DNA of 64,000 nt, taken from the NCBI RefSeq assembly GCF_958405895.1, contig NZ_CATZAR010000006.1; one strand, 5' to 3'. This document shows positions 1-7,876 of this stretch, piece by piece. A program made the translations under genes and the position numbers. Position 1 is the first letter of the stretch; each line of letters opens with the position of its first letter. This stretch comes from Ralstonia thomasii. Its GTDB lineage: Bacteria > Pseudomonadota > Gammaproteobacteria > Burkholderiales > Burkholderiaceae. The notes under the pieces were generated by a model. The model was not told where the DNA came from. It did not search any database and worked only from the letters and a program-made list of their open reading frames with translations.

Positions 1-254
1 GTCGCTTCGATCTTGATGAACGGTGCGTCGGCCAGCTTGGCCAGGCGGCGCGCGATCTCGGTCTTGCCCACGCCAGTCGGCCCGATCATCAGGATGTTCT
101 TGGGCGTGATTTCCTGGCGCAGCGGGTCTCCCACCTGCTGGCGGCGCCAGCGGTTGCGCAGCGCCACGGCCACGGCCTTCTTGGCCTTGTGCTGGCCGAT
201 GATGTGCTTGTCGAGTTCGGAGACGATTTCCGACGGCGTCATGGTTTCAGACAT
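1..254 (-). CDS. hslU: HslU, ATPase subunit of the HslUV protease (5' part only)
   Basis: This is the first 84 codons of the AAA+ unfoldase that feeds substrates into the HslV peptidase in the cytoplasm. The visible N-terminus (MSETMTPSEIVSELDKHIIG) is the conserved HslU start, and the Walker A stretch GPTGVGKTEIARRLA lies around residues 60-75. The gene runs off the left edge of the window. It follows hslV on the same strand with 26 bases between them, the usual hslVU operon order. Identity is certain for the part seen; nothing can be said about the rest. Confidence 0.97.
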   Translation of the reverse strand, partial: MSETMTPSEIVSELDKHIIGQHKAKKAVAVALRNRWRRQQVGDPLRQEITPKNILMIGPTGVGKTEIARRLAKLADAPFIKIEA

Positions 255-280
255 GGGAATCCTGTCGATGAAGGCGCTCG

Positions 281-817
281 TTATTCGAGCGTCTCGATCA
301 CGAAATTGGTGTTGGTATAGATGCAGAGTTCGCCGGCAATGCGCAGCGATTTTTCCACCACATCGCGCGGCGCGAGGTCGGTGTTCTCCATCAGCGCCTT
401 GGCGGCCGATTGGGCATACGAGCCGCCCGAGCCAATGGCAGCAATGCCGCCTTCCGGGTCCAGCACGTCGCCATTGCCGGTGATGACGAGGGTGGCTTCG
501 CGGTCTGCGACGATCAGCATTGCCTCGAGGTGGCGCAGGGCGCGATCGGTACGCCAGTCCTTGGCGAGGTCGACGGCGGAGCGCAGCAGGTTGCCCTGGT
601 GCTTCTGCAACTTGGCCTCAAAGCGGTCGAGCAGGGAGAAGGCGTCGGCGGTGGCGCCGGCAAAGCCGACCAGCACCTTGCCGTCGTAGATGGCGCGCAC
701 CTTGCGGGCCGAGCCTTTCATCACGATGTTGCCCAGCGTGACCTGACCATCGCCGCCGAGCGCGACCTGGTTGCCGCGCCGCACGCTGACGATGGTGGTG
801 CCGTGATACTGTTCCAT
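281..817 (-). CDS. hslV: HslV, peptidase subunit of the HslUV protease
   Basis: A 178-residue threonine peptidase that forms the proteolytic core of the cytoplasmic HslUV complex. The start gives [15 protein letters not shown], so processing after the sixth residue would expose the catalytic N-terminal Thr7 of the TTIVSVRR motif. The [14 protein letters not shown] and NFVIETL motifs are also typical of the family. A longer reading frame exists upstream but adds only non-conserved residues, so the start at 817 is preferred. hslU follows directly. A possible heat-shock promoter lies about 60 bases upstream. Confidence 0.97.
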
Positions 818-878
818 GCGCTTGTTCCTAGGGGTCCGGCTTGGCGCGGCCCCCAGCGGGCCGGCCAAAGAACTTCAT

Positions 879-906
879 ACTTGACGCCAGCCCACAGGAT
901 TTCAAC
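879..906 (-). promoter_or_regulatory. Possible sigma-32 promoter of hslVU
   Basis: On the minus strand GTTGAAA (900-906) is followed after 13 bases by CGTCAAGT (879-886). The first element matches the heat-shock -35 consensus CTTGAAA at six of seven bases. The second matches CCCCATNT at only four of seven fixed positions. hslVU is a heat-shock operon in other proteobacteria, which favours the site, but the -10 is poor. Confidence 0.3.
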
Positions 907-949
907 CCTGATTTCCGTCACGACGCACGCTTTTTGTGCGCCAAAAATC

Positions 950-973
950 GCTTCTTACGGTGCTTCTTACCGT
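950..973. repeat. Tandem 12-base repeat after the binding-protein gene
   Basis: GCTTCTTACGGT (950-961) is followed at once by GCTTCTTACCGT (962-973), 11 of 12 bases identical. It sits just downstream of the stop codon of the substrate-binding protein and about 130 bases before hslV. No clear terminator hairpin with a U-run is visible here, so the repeat may simply be a slippage product. Confidence 0.7.
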
Positions 974-974
974 T

Positions 975-2576
975 TTAGTGCGTCACATCGAACGCGTAGG
1001 TCCGTTCATCCAGACGCGGCACCACCGTGTAACCCTTGCGCGCTGCCCACACGTTGATGTTGAAGTAGAGCGGAATCACACCGTCATCGCGGATCCCGAT
1101 TTCCGTGGCCTCCTGCAGCAGCCTTTCGCGCTTGCTGTCGTCCAGGGTTTGCAGGGCTTCAGCCAGCTTGGCATCGAGCGCCGGGTTCGAATAGCGCCCG
1201 CGATTGGACGCCCCCCAGCCGCGGGCCGGATCAAAGGTGGCCAGCAGCGCCTTCAGGCTCGAACTGGCTTCACCCGTATCTGCTCCCCAGCCGGCCTGCA
1301 GGAACGAGAAATCCAGCTTGTTCGCCCGCGTGAAGAACGACGCTGACGGCAGCGTTTCGACCTTGGTGGCAATGCCCACCCGCGAAAGCATCGAAGCGAT
1401 CACCTGAGCCACGCGGTCATCGTTCGGGTAGCGGTTATTGGTGGCGTGCAGCGTGATGGCAAAGCCATCGGGGTAGCCGGCCTGGGCGAGCAGTTTCTTC
1501 GCTGCGGGCAGGTCCGCCACCGGTGCCTTCAGGCCCGGCACGTGGCCGAACAGCGCACTGTTGACGAGTTGGCCCGTCGGTTCTGCCGCGCCTTCCATCA
1601 CGCGGTCGACGATGGCCTGGCGTGAGATCGCCAGCGAAATCGCCTCGCGCACGCGGGCATCCTTGAGCGGGTTCTTCGGCAGCGGCTTGCCGGCTTTGTC
1701 GGTCACGAACGGCGACACATCGCGGTTCGAATCCATATGCAGATACATCATGCGGAACACCGGCATCTTGAATACCGACACCGCCGGGTCAGCCGACAGC
1801 TTCTTGATGTCCGAGCTCGGCACGTTCTCGATGACCTGCACATCGCCCGCCAACAGCGCTGCCACGCGCGGTGCGTCTGCCGTCAGAATGCGCAGCGTCA
1901 CGTGCTGCCATTGCGGCTTCTTACCCCAGTAGCCGTCAAAGCGCGTCAGCTCCAGCCGATCGCCGCGCGTGAACGACGCGAACTTGTACGGCCCGGTGCC
2001 GATCATGGCGCGGCCATTGTTGAAATCGTCCGCGCCGGCTTTTTCGACGGCTTTTTTCGACACCATGTAGATGGTCGACAAGTCGTTCGGCACCAGCGGA
2101 TAGGGGCCGTTGGTGGTGATGCGCACAGTCAGCTTGTCGAGGGCCGTCACCTCCTTGAAGCCACGCGTGTAGATCGTGAACGGCGATGGGCTGTTTTTGA
2201 TCGTGGCCGGGCGCGCCAGCGAATACACGACGTCGGCCGAGGTGAACTCGCTGCCGTCATGGAAATGCACGCCGGGACGCAGCTTGACCTCCCACACCGT
2301 ATCGCTCAGGGCTTTCCACGACACGGCGAGGCCAGGCTTGAGGCGCATCTTCTCGTCCTTGGCAATCAGCGCCTCGAACATATGCTCGGCCACGTTCGAA
2401 TTTGGCGTGACGTTGTGGAAGTGCGGATCAAGCGAAGTGACATCGCTCGACAGCCCGATCACCAGCGTGGATGCCGGCTGAGCATGCGCCGCAATCGGCG
2501 CGAGCGCCGAGAGCGTCGTGGAAAAAGACAGCGCGGCAACAAGGTTCGCGGCGCGCAGCAGACGCAGGACCGGCAT
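975..2576 (-). CDS. ABC transporter substrate-binding protein, family 5 (peptide/nickel type)
   Basis: A 533-residue exported binding protein of the SBP_bac_5 family, which captures peptides, nickel or related ligands in the periplasm for an ABC importer. Residues 1-32 form a signal peptide with an AHA-type cleavage site, and the mature part has the family motifs SLDPHFHN, AEHMFEAL, KLRPGVHFHDGSEFTSADVV and IGTGPYKF. An ATG at 2597 would add seven residues, but GGGGAG lies 6-7 bases before 2576 and a promoter call places the mRNA start close to 2613, so 2576 is chosen. No permease or ATPase gene is nearby, so it must share a distant transporter. The ligand cannot be told from sequence. Confidence 0.9.
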   Translation of the reverse strand: MPVLRLLRAANLVAALSFSTTLSALAPIAAHAQPASTLVIGLSSDVTSLDPHFHNVTPNSNVAEHMFEALIAKDEKMRLKPGLAVSWKALSDTVWEVKLRPGVHFHDGSEFTSADVVYSLARPATIKNSPSPFTIYTRGFKEVTALDKLTVRITTNGPYPLVPNDLSTIYMVSKKAVEKAGADDFNNGRAMIGTGPYKFASFTRGDRLELTRFDGYWGKKPQWQHVTLRILTADAPRVAALLAGDVQVIENVPSSDIKKLSADPAVSVFKMPVFRMMYLHMDSNRDVSPFVTDKAGKPLPKNPLKDARVREAISLAISRQAIVDRVMEGAAEPTGQLVNSALFGHVPGLKAPVADLPAAKKLLAQAGYPDGFAITLHATNNRYPNDDRVAQVIASMLSRVGIATKVETLPSASFFTRANKLDFSFLQAGWGADTGEASSSLKALLATFDPARGWGASNRGRYSNPALDAKLAEALQTLDDSKRERLLQEATEIGIRDDGVIPLYFNINVWAARKGYTVVPRLDERTYAFDVTH

Positions 2577-2619
2577 GACGACTCCCCGATGGTTCATGAC
2601 GAAAGCAAAACGTTCGGGG

Positions 2620-2649
2620 ATTGTCAGGACCGGATGACGCCGGTGTCAA
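2620..2649 (-). promoter_or_regulatory. Probable promoter of the family 5 binding protein
   Basis: On the minus strand TTGACA (2644-2649) and GACAAT (2620-2625) are 18 bases apart. The -35 is a perfect match and the -10 matches four of six. Transcription would begin near 2613, about 37 bases before the preferred start codon. Confidence 0.5.
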
Positions 2650-2676
2650 CGTCGATGAAGCAGGGGATCTGCGTGC

Positions 2677-3984
2677 TCAGTGATGGTGACCGCAGTCGCA
2701 GTCGTCACCGTGTTGGTGGTCGTGTTCGTCGTCGCCGTCTTCATCGCCGTGGTCGTCGTAGGCCCACGCGGGGAACGGATCGGCCAGCGCGACCCACGCT
2801 TCGGGTCCGGCAGCCATCTCCGCATCGGTCAGCAGGCAGGCGTCGAGTTGCGCGATCAGCGCGGCTTCATCCAGGTCCGTGCCGATAAAGACGAGTTCCT
2901 GACGACGGTCGCCCCAGCGTGCGGGCGCACCGTTGTCGTGCATCTTGTCGGCAATGTCTGCACGGGCTTCTTCTTCGTCGGGCCACTCGGCTTCATCCAC
3001 CGCAGCCCACCATGCACCGGCGCCGCCGTGGCGCATCACGCCGCCGGCCTGCCCCCAGCTGCCAGCGGTGTCCATACGCGAAGCGAGCCAGAAATAGCCC
3101 TTCGAACGCAACACGCGGCCATGCTCGCGCAGCCATTCGGTGTGCATCAGGTTCCACAGACGCTGCGGGTGGAACGGCACGCGGCGGCGATAGACGAAAC
3201 TGCCGATGCCGAGCGCCTCCGTCTCAGGCACATGTTCGCCGCGCAGCTCGGCCAGCCACGCCGGCGCGGCGGATGCGGCGTCGAAATCAAAGCGATGCGT
3301 ATTGAGGATTTCGTCCAGCGGCACCGCGCCGAACGATGCCGGCACGATGCGCGCCCGCGGGTTCAGTGAATGCAGGATGCCGGCCAGGCGCTCGCGCTCG
3401 GCATCGCTCACGAGATCGATCTTGTTGAGCACGATCACGTCGCAAAACTCGACCTGTTCGATCAGCAAGTCGACCACGGTGCGGTCGTCGTCTTCATCAC
3501 GCGCCTGGCCGCGATCGGACAGAAAATCAGCAGCGTCGTAGTCGGCCAGGAAGTGCTGCGCATCGACCACGGTGACCATGGTGTCCAGGCGCGCGAGGTC
3601 GGACAGCACGTCGCCTTCAGCGTCTTCAAACGTAAACGTCTCGGCAATCGGCAGCGGCTCGGCCACGCCGGTCGATTCGATGAGCAGATAGTCGAAGCGA
3701 TCTTCGCGGGCCAGGCGCGCGATCTCGTCGAGCAGGTCTTCGCGCAGCGTGCAGCAGATGCAGCCGTTGGACAGCTCCACCATGCGCTCGTCGGTGCGCG
3801 AAAGCTGCGCACTGGTGGCCGTGCCATCGCCCACGAGCTGCGCGTCGATGTTGACGTCCGACAGGTCGTTGACGATCACGGCCACACGCTTGCCCTCGCG
3901 GTTGGCGAGTACGTGGTTGAGCAGCGTGGTCTTGCCGGCGCCCAGAAAGCCGGACAGCACGGTAACAGGAAGCGGACGGGACAT
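2677..3984 (-). CDS. COG0523 (CobW/ZNG1/YciC-type) metal-chaperone GTPase, larger copy
   Basis: A 435-residue GTPase of the COG0523 family, whose best-studied members hand zinc to client proteins under zinc limitation. It shows Walker A GFLGAGKTTLLNH near residue 10, the metal-binding GCICC motif, ESTGVAEP, and the NKIDL base-recognition motif. The C-terminal CobW_C domain ends in a His/Asp-rich tail with HDHQHGDD and CDCGHHH, a likely metal buffer. An earlier in-frame start would add ten non-conserved residues, so MSRPLPV is preferred. It lies downstream of dksA behind a hairpin terminator only 27 bases before its ATG. Zinc as the metal is inferred from the family and the Fur-family gene close by. 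Confidence 0.9.
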   Translation of the reverse strand: MSRPLPVTVLSGFLGAGKTTLLNHVLANREGKRVAVIVNDLSDVNIDAQLVGDGTATSAQLSRTDERMVELSNGCICCTLREDLLDEIARLAREDRFDYLLIESTGVAEPLPIAETFTFEDAEGDVLSDLARLDTMVTVVDAQHFLADYDAADFLSDRGQARDEDDDRTVVDLLIEQVEFCDVIVLNKIDLVSDAERERLAGILHSLNPRARIVPASFGAVPLDEILNTHRFDFDAASAAPAWLAELRGEHVPETEALGIGSFVYRRRVPFHPQRLWNLMHTEWLREHGRVLRSKGYFWLASRMDTAGSWGQAGGVMRHGGAGAWWAAVDEAEWPDEEEARADIADKMHDNGAPARWGDRRQELVFIGTDLDEAALIAQLDACLLTDAEMAAGPEAWVALADPFPAWAYDDHGDEDGDDEHDHQHGDDCDCGHHH

Positions 3985-4010
3985 GATCAGTGGCCTCGGT
4001 TCGTGGCCTA

Positions 4011-4042
4011 ACAAAGCAAACAGCCCGGTGGATTACCGGGCT
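4011..4042 (-). terminator. Rho-independent terminator (or attenuator) between dksA and the COG0523 gene
   Basis: On the minus strand an 8-base stem AGCCCGGT / ACCGGGCT with a 5-base loop is followed by the U-rich GTTTGCTTTGTT. It ends dksA. The next start codon is only 27 bases further on, leaving no room for a separate promoter, so it may work as a leaky or regulated attenuator. Confidence 0.75.
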
Positions 4043-4084
4043 GCCAAACTCAAACAAACGCGTCAAACGCATGCGACGCGTGCG

Positions 4085-4756
4085 TCAGTCACCATGCATC
4101 TTCTGGCGCTTTTCGCGGCGCTCCTGCGCCTCCAGCGTCAGGTTGGCGGTGGGGCGGGCGATCAGGCGCGGCACGCCGATTGGCTCGCCGGTTTCATCGC
4201 AGTAGCCGTAGTCGCCAGCGTCGATACGGGCAATCGACTGCTCCACCTTCTTGAGCAGCTTGCGCTCACGATCCCGCGTGCGCAACTCCAGCGCGTGCTC
4301 TTCTTCGATGGTGGCACGGTCAGCCGGGTCCGGCACCACTACGGTCTCGCGCAGGTCGCTGACGGTCTGATTGGCGTTCGCGAGAATTTCGTCGCGCATT
4401 TTTACAAGCCGGTCTTTGAAGAAGGCGAGCTGCGCCTCGTTCATGTAATCCTTGTCGCCCATCTTCAGGATTTCGGCTTCGGTGAGTAGTTTCTTGCTGC
4501 TCATGGTTGCTGCGGATGATCCTGGTAAATCGCGCGCCGTGTCGGCTGTCGCGTCGTCCTCGCGCGGGGATGCGTCGGACTCATTCTGGCTGGCGGCGGA
4601 CTTGCCGCCCCGCGCGCCTCCTTTTGCCTCTCCCGCAGCGGCGCCCCCTGCCGCTTTTTTTCGGGTGGCTGGCGCAGCCTGGGCTGCTGCCGACTCCGTT
4701 ACGGACCGCCCGGCACCGCCGTTGGCGCCGCGTCCTTCCTTGGTCTTAGTCACCAT
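4085..4756 (-). CDS. dksA: DksA-type RNA polymerase secondary-channel regulator, single-cysteine form with long N-terminal extension
   Basis: A 223-residue DksA homologue. DksA binds the RNA polymerase secondary channel and, with ppGpp, resets stress and rRNA transcription. The core starts at residue 85 (MSSKKLLTEAEIL) and contains the coiled coil and the globular zinc-finger region. Only one of the four usual zinc cysteines remains (C186 in YGYCDETGEPIG); the others are Thr, Thr and Ala. This matches redox- and zinc-insensitive DksA forms known in other proteobacteria. Residues 1-84 are low-complexity Ala/Gly/Lys. The long start has a good AGGAG eight to nine bases upstream, while the internal ATG has none, so the extension is probably translated. 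Confidence 0.92.
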   Translation of the reverse strand: MVTKTKEGRGANGGAGRSVTESAAAQAAPATRKKAAGGAAAGEAKGGARGGKSAASQNESDASPREDDATADTARDLPGSSAATMSSKKLLTEAEILKMGDKDYMNEAQLAFFKDRLVKMRDEILANANQTVSDLRETVVVPDPADRATIEEEHALELRTRDRERKLLKKVEQSIARIDAGDYGYCDETGEPIGVPRLIARPTANLTLEAQERREKRQKMHGD

Positions 4757-4808
4757 CGCCTGCTCTCCTATCGGACGTGCTTCGGACGACGTGCTTCTAA
4801 ACCGACCT

Positions 4809-4840
4809 ATTGTAGCTGAACGATATTAACTGAACTATCG
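4809..4840 (-). promoter_or_regulatory. Possible dksA promoter with an inverted repeat
   Basis: A TACAAT -10 (4809-4814, minus strand) lies about 50 bases before the dksA start. The -35 at 17 bases is poor. Just upstream is CGATA (4821-4825) with TATCG (4836-4840), a 5-base inverted repeat spaced by ten, in an AT-rich patch. It could bind a regulator. The pairing is short and could be chance. Confidence 0.35.
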
Positions 4841-4925
4841 GAGAAACACGGACAGGAAATCCGGCCCGGATTCTGCCTGAAAGCGCGCGGCGGGGCCACC
4901 CAAAAGGAGGGGGAAAGCCGCCGAA

Positions 4926-6014
4926 TCAGGCCAGGCAGTTCTCCAATCCTTTCAGAATCGTTTCGCGCGGCAGGTCGACACCGATAAACACCATCCGGTT
5001 GGAAGGGGTCTCGCCGTCCCATTTTCCGCCTACATCGCTACCCATGAGCTGGTGTACGCCCTGGAACACGACCTTGCGGTCGACACCCTCCATATAGAGC
5101 ACGCCCTTGTAGCGCAGCAGCTTCTCGCCGTAGATGTTCAGCACACCCGAGAGGAATTCCTCCAGCTTGGTGTAATTGAACGGCCGTTCGCTGCGGAAGA
5201 CGAACGAGGCGATGCGATCGGTATGGTGCGCGTGCCCGTGATGGTGGTGATGGCCGGGCGCGTGACCATGGTCGTGCTCGTGATCGTGATCGCGATCACA
5301 ATCGGCCGAGCAGGCGTGGTCGTGATCATGATCGTGGTTGTGGTCATGATCGTCTTCGCGCAGGAAGTCGGGGTCGATCTCCAGCTTGGCATTCAGGTTG
5401 AAGCCCCGCAGGTCGAAGATGGTGTCGATCGGCGTTTCGCCAAAATTGGCGGTGCGGATCGGCGCGCGCGGGTTCATGTGCAGCAGGCGGTGGCGCAGCG
5501 CATCCACATCGGCGGCGGACACCAGGTCGCTCTTGGTGATGAAGATGGCGTCGGCAAAGCCCACCTGGCGCTGCGCCTCTTCCTGCTTGTCGAGCTGCAT
5601 GTTGCCGTGCTTGGCGTCGACCAGCGTGATGACGGCATCCAGCAGGTAGCGGCTGGCGATCTCGTCGTCCATGAAGAACGTCTGGGCAACGGGTCCGGGG
5701 TTCGCAACGCCGGTGGTTTCGATGACCACGCGATCGAACTGGATCTGATCGTTGTCGCGGCGCGTGAGCAGGTCGGACAACCCCTTCACCAGATCGCCAC
5801 GGATGGTGCAGCAGATGCAGCCGTTACTCATCTGCACGATCTGCTCGTTGCCGTCCTGCACGAGGATATCGTTGTCGATGTTCTCTTCGCCGAACTCGTT
5901 TTCGATCACGGCGATCTTCATGCCATGCTGTTCGGTCAGGATGCGCTTGAGCAGCGTGGTCTTACCGCTGCCGAGAAAGCCCGTCAGGATGGTAACGGGG
6001 ATCATTTTGGACAT
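4926..6014 (-). CDS. COG0523 (CobW/ZNG1-type) zinc-chaperone GTPase, coupled to the Fur-family gene
   Basis: A 362-residue COG0523 GTPase. Walker A GFLGSGKTTLLKR, the GCICC metal motif, ETTGVANPGP and the TKSDL base-recognition motif are all present. A long His/Asp-rich linker around residues 215-260, with runs such as HDHDHDHACSADCD and HHHHHGHAHH, separates the GTPase from the CobW_C domain. Its start at 6014 overlaps the end of the Fur-family gene by 13 bases, so translation is probably coupled and the two are co-transcribed. This arrangement points to zinc allocation when zinc is scarce. It is a distinct paralogue of the copy at 2677-3984, which has its His-rich part at the C-terminus. 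Confidence 0.92.
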   Translation of the reverse strand: MSKMIPVTILTGFLGSGKTTLLKRILTEQHGMKIAVIENEFGEENIDNDILVQDGNEQIVQMSNGCICCTIRGDLVKGLSDLLTRRDNDQIQFDRVVIETTGVANPGPVAQTFFMDDEIASRYLLDAVITLVDAKHGNMQLDKQEEAQRQVGFADAIFITKSDLVSAADVDALRHRLLHMNPRAPIRTANFGETPIDTIFDLRGFNLNAKLEIDPDFLREDDHDHNHDHDHDHACSADCDRDHDHEHDHGHAPGHHHHHGHAHHTDRIASFVFRSERPFNYTKLEEFLSGVLNIYGEKLLRYKGVLYMEGVDRKVVFQGVHQLMGSDVGGKWDGETPSNRMVFIGVDLPRETILKGLENCLA

Positions 6015-6529
6015 GGTGCGTTTCCTGTCTTGTGATGGGGCGCCAGATGCGCGCAATCCGCGCAGGCGCCCTTGATGGTGAGTTCAGCATGGTCGGCCGC
6101 GAAGCCGGCGGGCAGGGCGGCCATCGGCATGGCCGGCGGCTCGGCGCCTTCCAGGCAGAAGTCGCGCCCGCATTGCGTGCAATGGAAGTGGCTGTGCGAG
6201 CGGTGCGCAGCTTCCCGCGCGGCATCGTGCTCGGCCAGGCTGAAGCGGAAGACGCGATCCGTCCCTGCCGTCTTGTGGACGATGCCGCCTGCCACGAGCC
6301 AGTCGAGCACGCGGTAGACCGTCACGCGGTCGATGCCGGAATCGTCCGGCAGCGCGTCGCATACAGCCTGGTGCGAGAGCGCATCGGCGCCCTGCATCAG
6401 CACGGCCAGCACGCGCACGCGAGGCTCGGTCACACGGCTGCCCAGGCCGCGCAGGCGTGCGCGGGCAGCCTCTTCAGGCGAATGGGGTTGCGGAGTGGCG
6501 AGATCGTCGCGCGAGGCCGGGGTATTCAT
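6002..6529 (-). CDS. zur: Fur-family metal-responsive repressor, probably Zur
   Basis: A 175-residue Fur-family repressor with an N-terminal winged helix (SRVTEPRVRVLAVLMQ, then DRVTVYRVLDWLV) and a C-terminal dimerisation domain holding HSHFHCTQCGRDFC and CADCAH, the two CxxC pairs of the structural zinc site. Zur rather than Fur is inferred because it overlaps a COG0523 zinc GTPase gene and lies near a zinc-poor DksA. The start at 6529 is preferred over an upstream alternative that adds 21 non-conserved residues. A palindromic candidate operator lies 33-50 bases upstream, suggesting autoregulation. Iron or manganese sensing cannot be ruled out by sequence. Confidence 0.85.
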   Translation of the reverse strand: MNTPASRDDLATPQPHSPEEAARARLRGLGSRVTEPRVRVLAVLMQGADALSHQAVCDALPDDSGIDRVTVYRVLDWLVAGGIVHKTAGTDRVFRFSLAEHDAAREAAHRSHSHFHCTQCGRDFCLEGAEPPAMPMAALPAGFAADHAELTIKGACADCAHLAPHHKTGNAPCPK

Positions 6530-6561
6530 GCGCGGGATTGTCCCACGGGGCGCGGGTTGCT

Positions 6562-6579
6562 GCAATTGAGTTGCAATTG
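6562..6579. promoter_or_regulatory. Candidate operator of the Zur-family gene
   Basis: Two CAATTG palindromes (6563-6568 and 6574-6579) are spaced 11 bases apart, one helical turn. The unit GCAATTGAGTTGC (6562-6574) is itself an inverted repeat with GCAA/TTGC arms. It stands out as AT-rich in GC-rich surroundings, 33-50 bases before the repressor start. It does not look like the gammaproteobacterial Zur box, so assignment is inference. Confidence 0.45.
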
Positions 6580-6625
6580 GGCGGCCTTGCACCGCCCAGG
6601 GTTTCTTTTCGCGCGCCGGGAGCGC

Positions 6626-7864
6626 TTATGCCGTAAACACCAGACACACCGGCGTCGGCACCTTCGCCACCACCGCGGGCTGGTCCAGCTTGCCGGTCTG
6701 CCCGTCGATGCGCAGCCGCAGGATCGTGTCGCCCTTCTGGTTCAGCACGTAGAGGTGGCTGCCGTCGGGCGCCATCGCCATCGCCCGCGGAAAGCGCACT
6801 CCCTCGTTCCAGTACTGAAGCGGCGCGAGCTTGCCCGAGGCATCGATGCTGAACGCGGCCACGCTGTCGGCCAGCGGATGATCGGACTTCAGCTTCCGGT
6901 TGCTGGCGTAGAGGAAGCGCCCCGACGGGTGCACAAGAATCTCGGCGCCGCTCTTATGGCCGGTGTAGTCGGCGGGCGTTGTGGAGATGCGCTGGCGCTC
7001 CTCCGACACATGGCCGGTAGCGGAGTCGTAACCGTGGCAGGCGACCGATCCCTCGAGTTCGTTGATGACGTAGAGCAGCTTGCCCTGCGGATGCAGCGCC
7101 AGGTGGCGCGGGCCGCTGCCGGGCTTGAGCTGCGCGCGATCCCGCGGGGCGAGCTTGCCGCCTTCGATGGCGAACACGTTGATGCGGTCGGTGCCCAGAT
7201 CGGTACCGATCACGTGCTGGCCGGTGGTGTCGAACAGCATCATGTGCGCGTGCGGCGCTTCCTGTTCGGGGCGGGGGCCGGAGCCGGTGTCCTTGAAGAT
7301 GCCGGACACGGCGCCGAGCTTACCGTCCTCGCCGATCGGCAGGAGGTTGTACGCACCGCCGCTGTAGATCGACACGCACAGGTGTTTGCCGTCCGGCGAC
7401 ACCACCACGTGCGCAGGGTTCGTACCCGACAAAGAGAGCGGCTGGCGGTTGAGCAGCGTCAGCTTGCCGTCGTGCGGGTCGATCGCATAGGACTCGGCGC
7501 TGCCGCTTGGGCGACCCTCGTAGACCTCCAATTCATTGATGGCGTACAGGAACCGCTGGTTTGGGTGCACGGCCAGGAATGACGGATTGGCACTTTCGAC
7601 CACCTGCACCTGGGTCCACGCTTCGCCGCGCGGCGCGAGCACGTAGATGCCACGTGCGGCCGGGCCGCCGGCGGTGCCGCCCGGTGCGTTGAACGTGTAC
7701 GTGCCGACATAGGCAAAGCGGGAAGGGCGAGCATTGCCCGCAGGCTGCACACCCGACGCAGCGGGTTGCTCGCCCGCCTGGGCCATGACGGTTTTGGGAA
7801 GAGCGCCCAGCAAAGGCAAGCTACCAGTCCACTGCATGAAAGTTCGACGAAGACGATTGGTCAT
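6626..7864 (-). CDS. Exported lactonase-family beta-propeller protein (6-phosphogluconolactonase-like)
   Basis: A 412-residue protein of the Lactonase (YbhE/Pgl-like) family, a seven-bladed beta-propeller that in characterised members hydrolyses sugar lactones. The N-terminus LRRTFMQWTGSLPLLGA fits a twin-arginine signal, so it would be exported folded. Recurrent propeller motifs include FLAVHPNQRFLYAINE, VSPDGKHLCVSIY, GPRHLALHPQGKLLYVINE and VHPSGRFLYASNR. It starts 12 bases after the flavin oxidase stop, so the two form an operon. If the oxidase makes a lactone, this protein could open it. Being exported, it is not a standard pentose-phosphate enzyme. The substrate is unknown. Confidence 0.85.
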   Translation of the reverse strand: MTNRLRRTFMQWTGSLPLLGALPKTVMAQAGEQPAASGVQPAGNARPSRFAYVGTYTFNAPGGTAGGPAARGIYVLAPRGEAWTQVQVVESANPSFLAVHPNQRFLYAINELEVYEGRPSGSAESYAIDPHDGKLTLLNRQPLSLSGTNPAHVVVSPDGKHLCVSIYSGGAYNLLPIGEDGKLGAVSGIFKDTGSGPRPEQEAPHAHMMLFDTTGQHVIGTDLGTDRINVFAIEGGKLAPRDRAQLKPGSGPRHLALHPQGKLLYVINELEGSVACHGYDSATGHVSEERQRISTTPADYTGHKSGAEILVHPSGRFLYASNRKLKSDHPLADSVAAFSIDASGKLAPLQYWNEGVRFPRAMAMAPDGSHLYVLNQKGDTILRLRIDGQTGKLDQPAVVAKVPTPVCLVFTA

Positions 7865-7876
7865 GGGATGGCTCCA

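Noticed and set aside
5220..5350. DNA that looks like a short tandem repeat.
   Set aside because: It is the His/Asp-rich linker of the GTPase; the repetition is explained by CAC/GAC codons.
5052..6035. A 327-codon plus-strand frame opposite the COG0523 gene.
   Set aside because: Shadow of the minus-strand GTPase; the Val/Ile-rich stretch is the mirror of its His/Asp codons.
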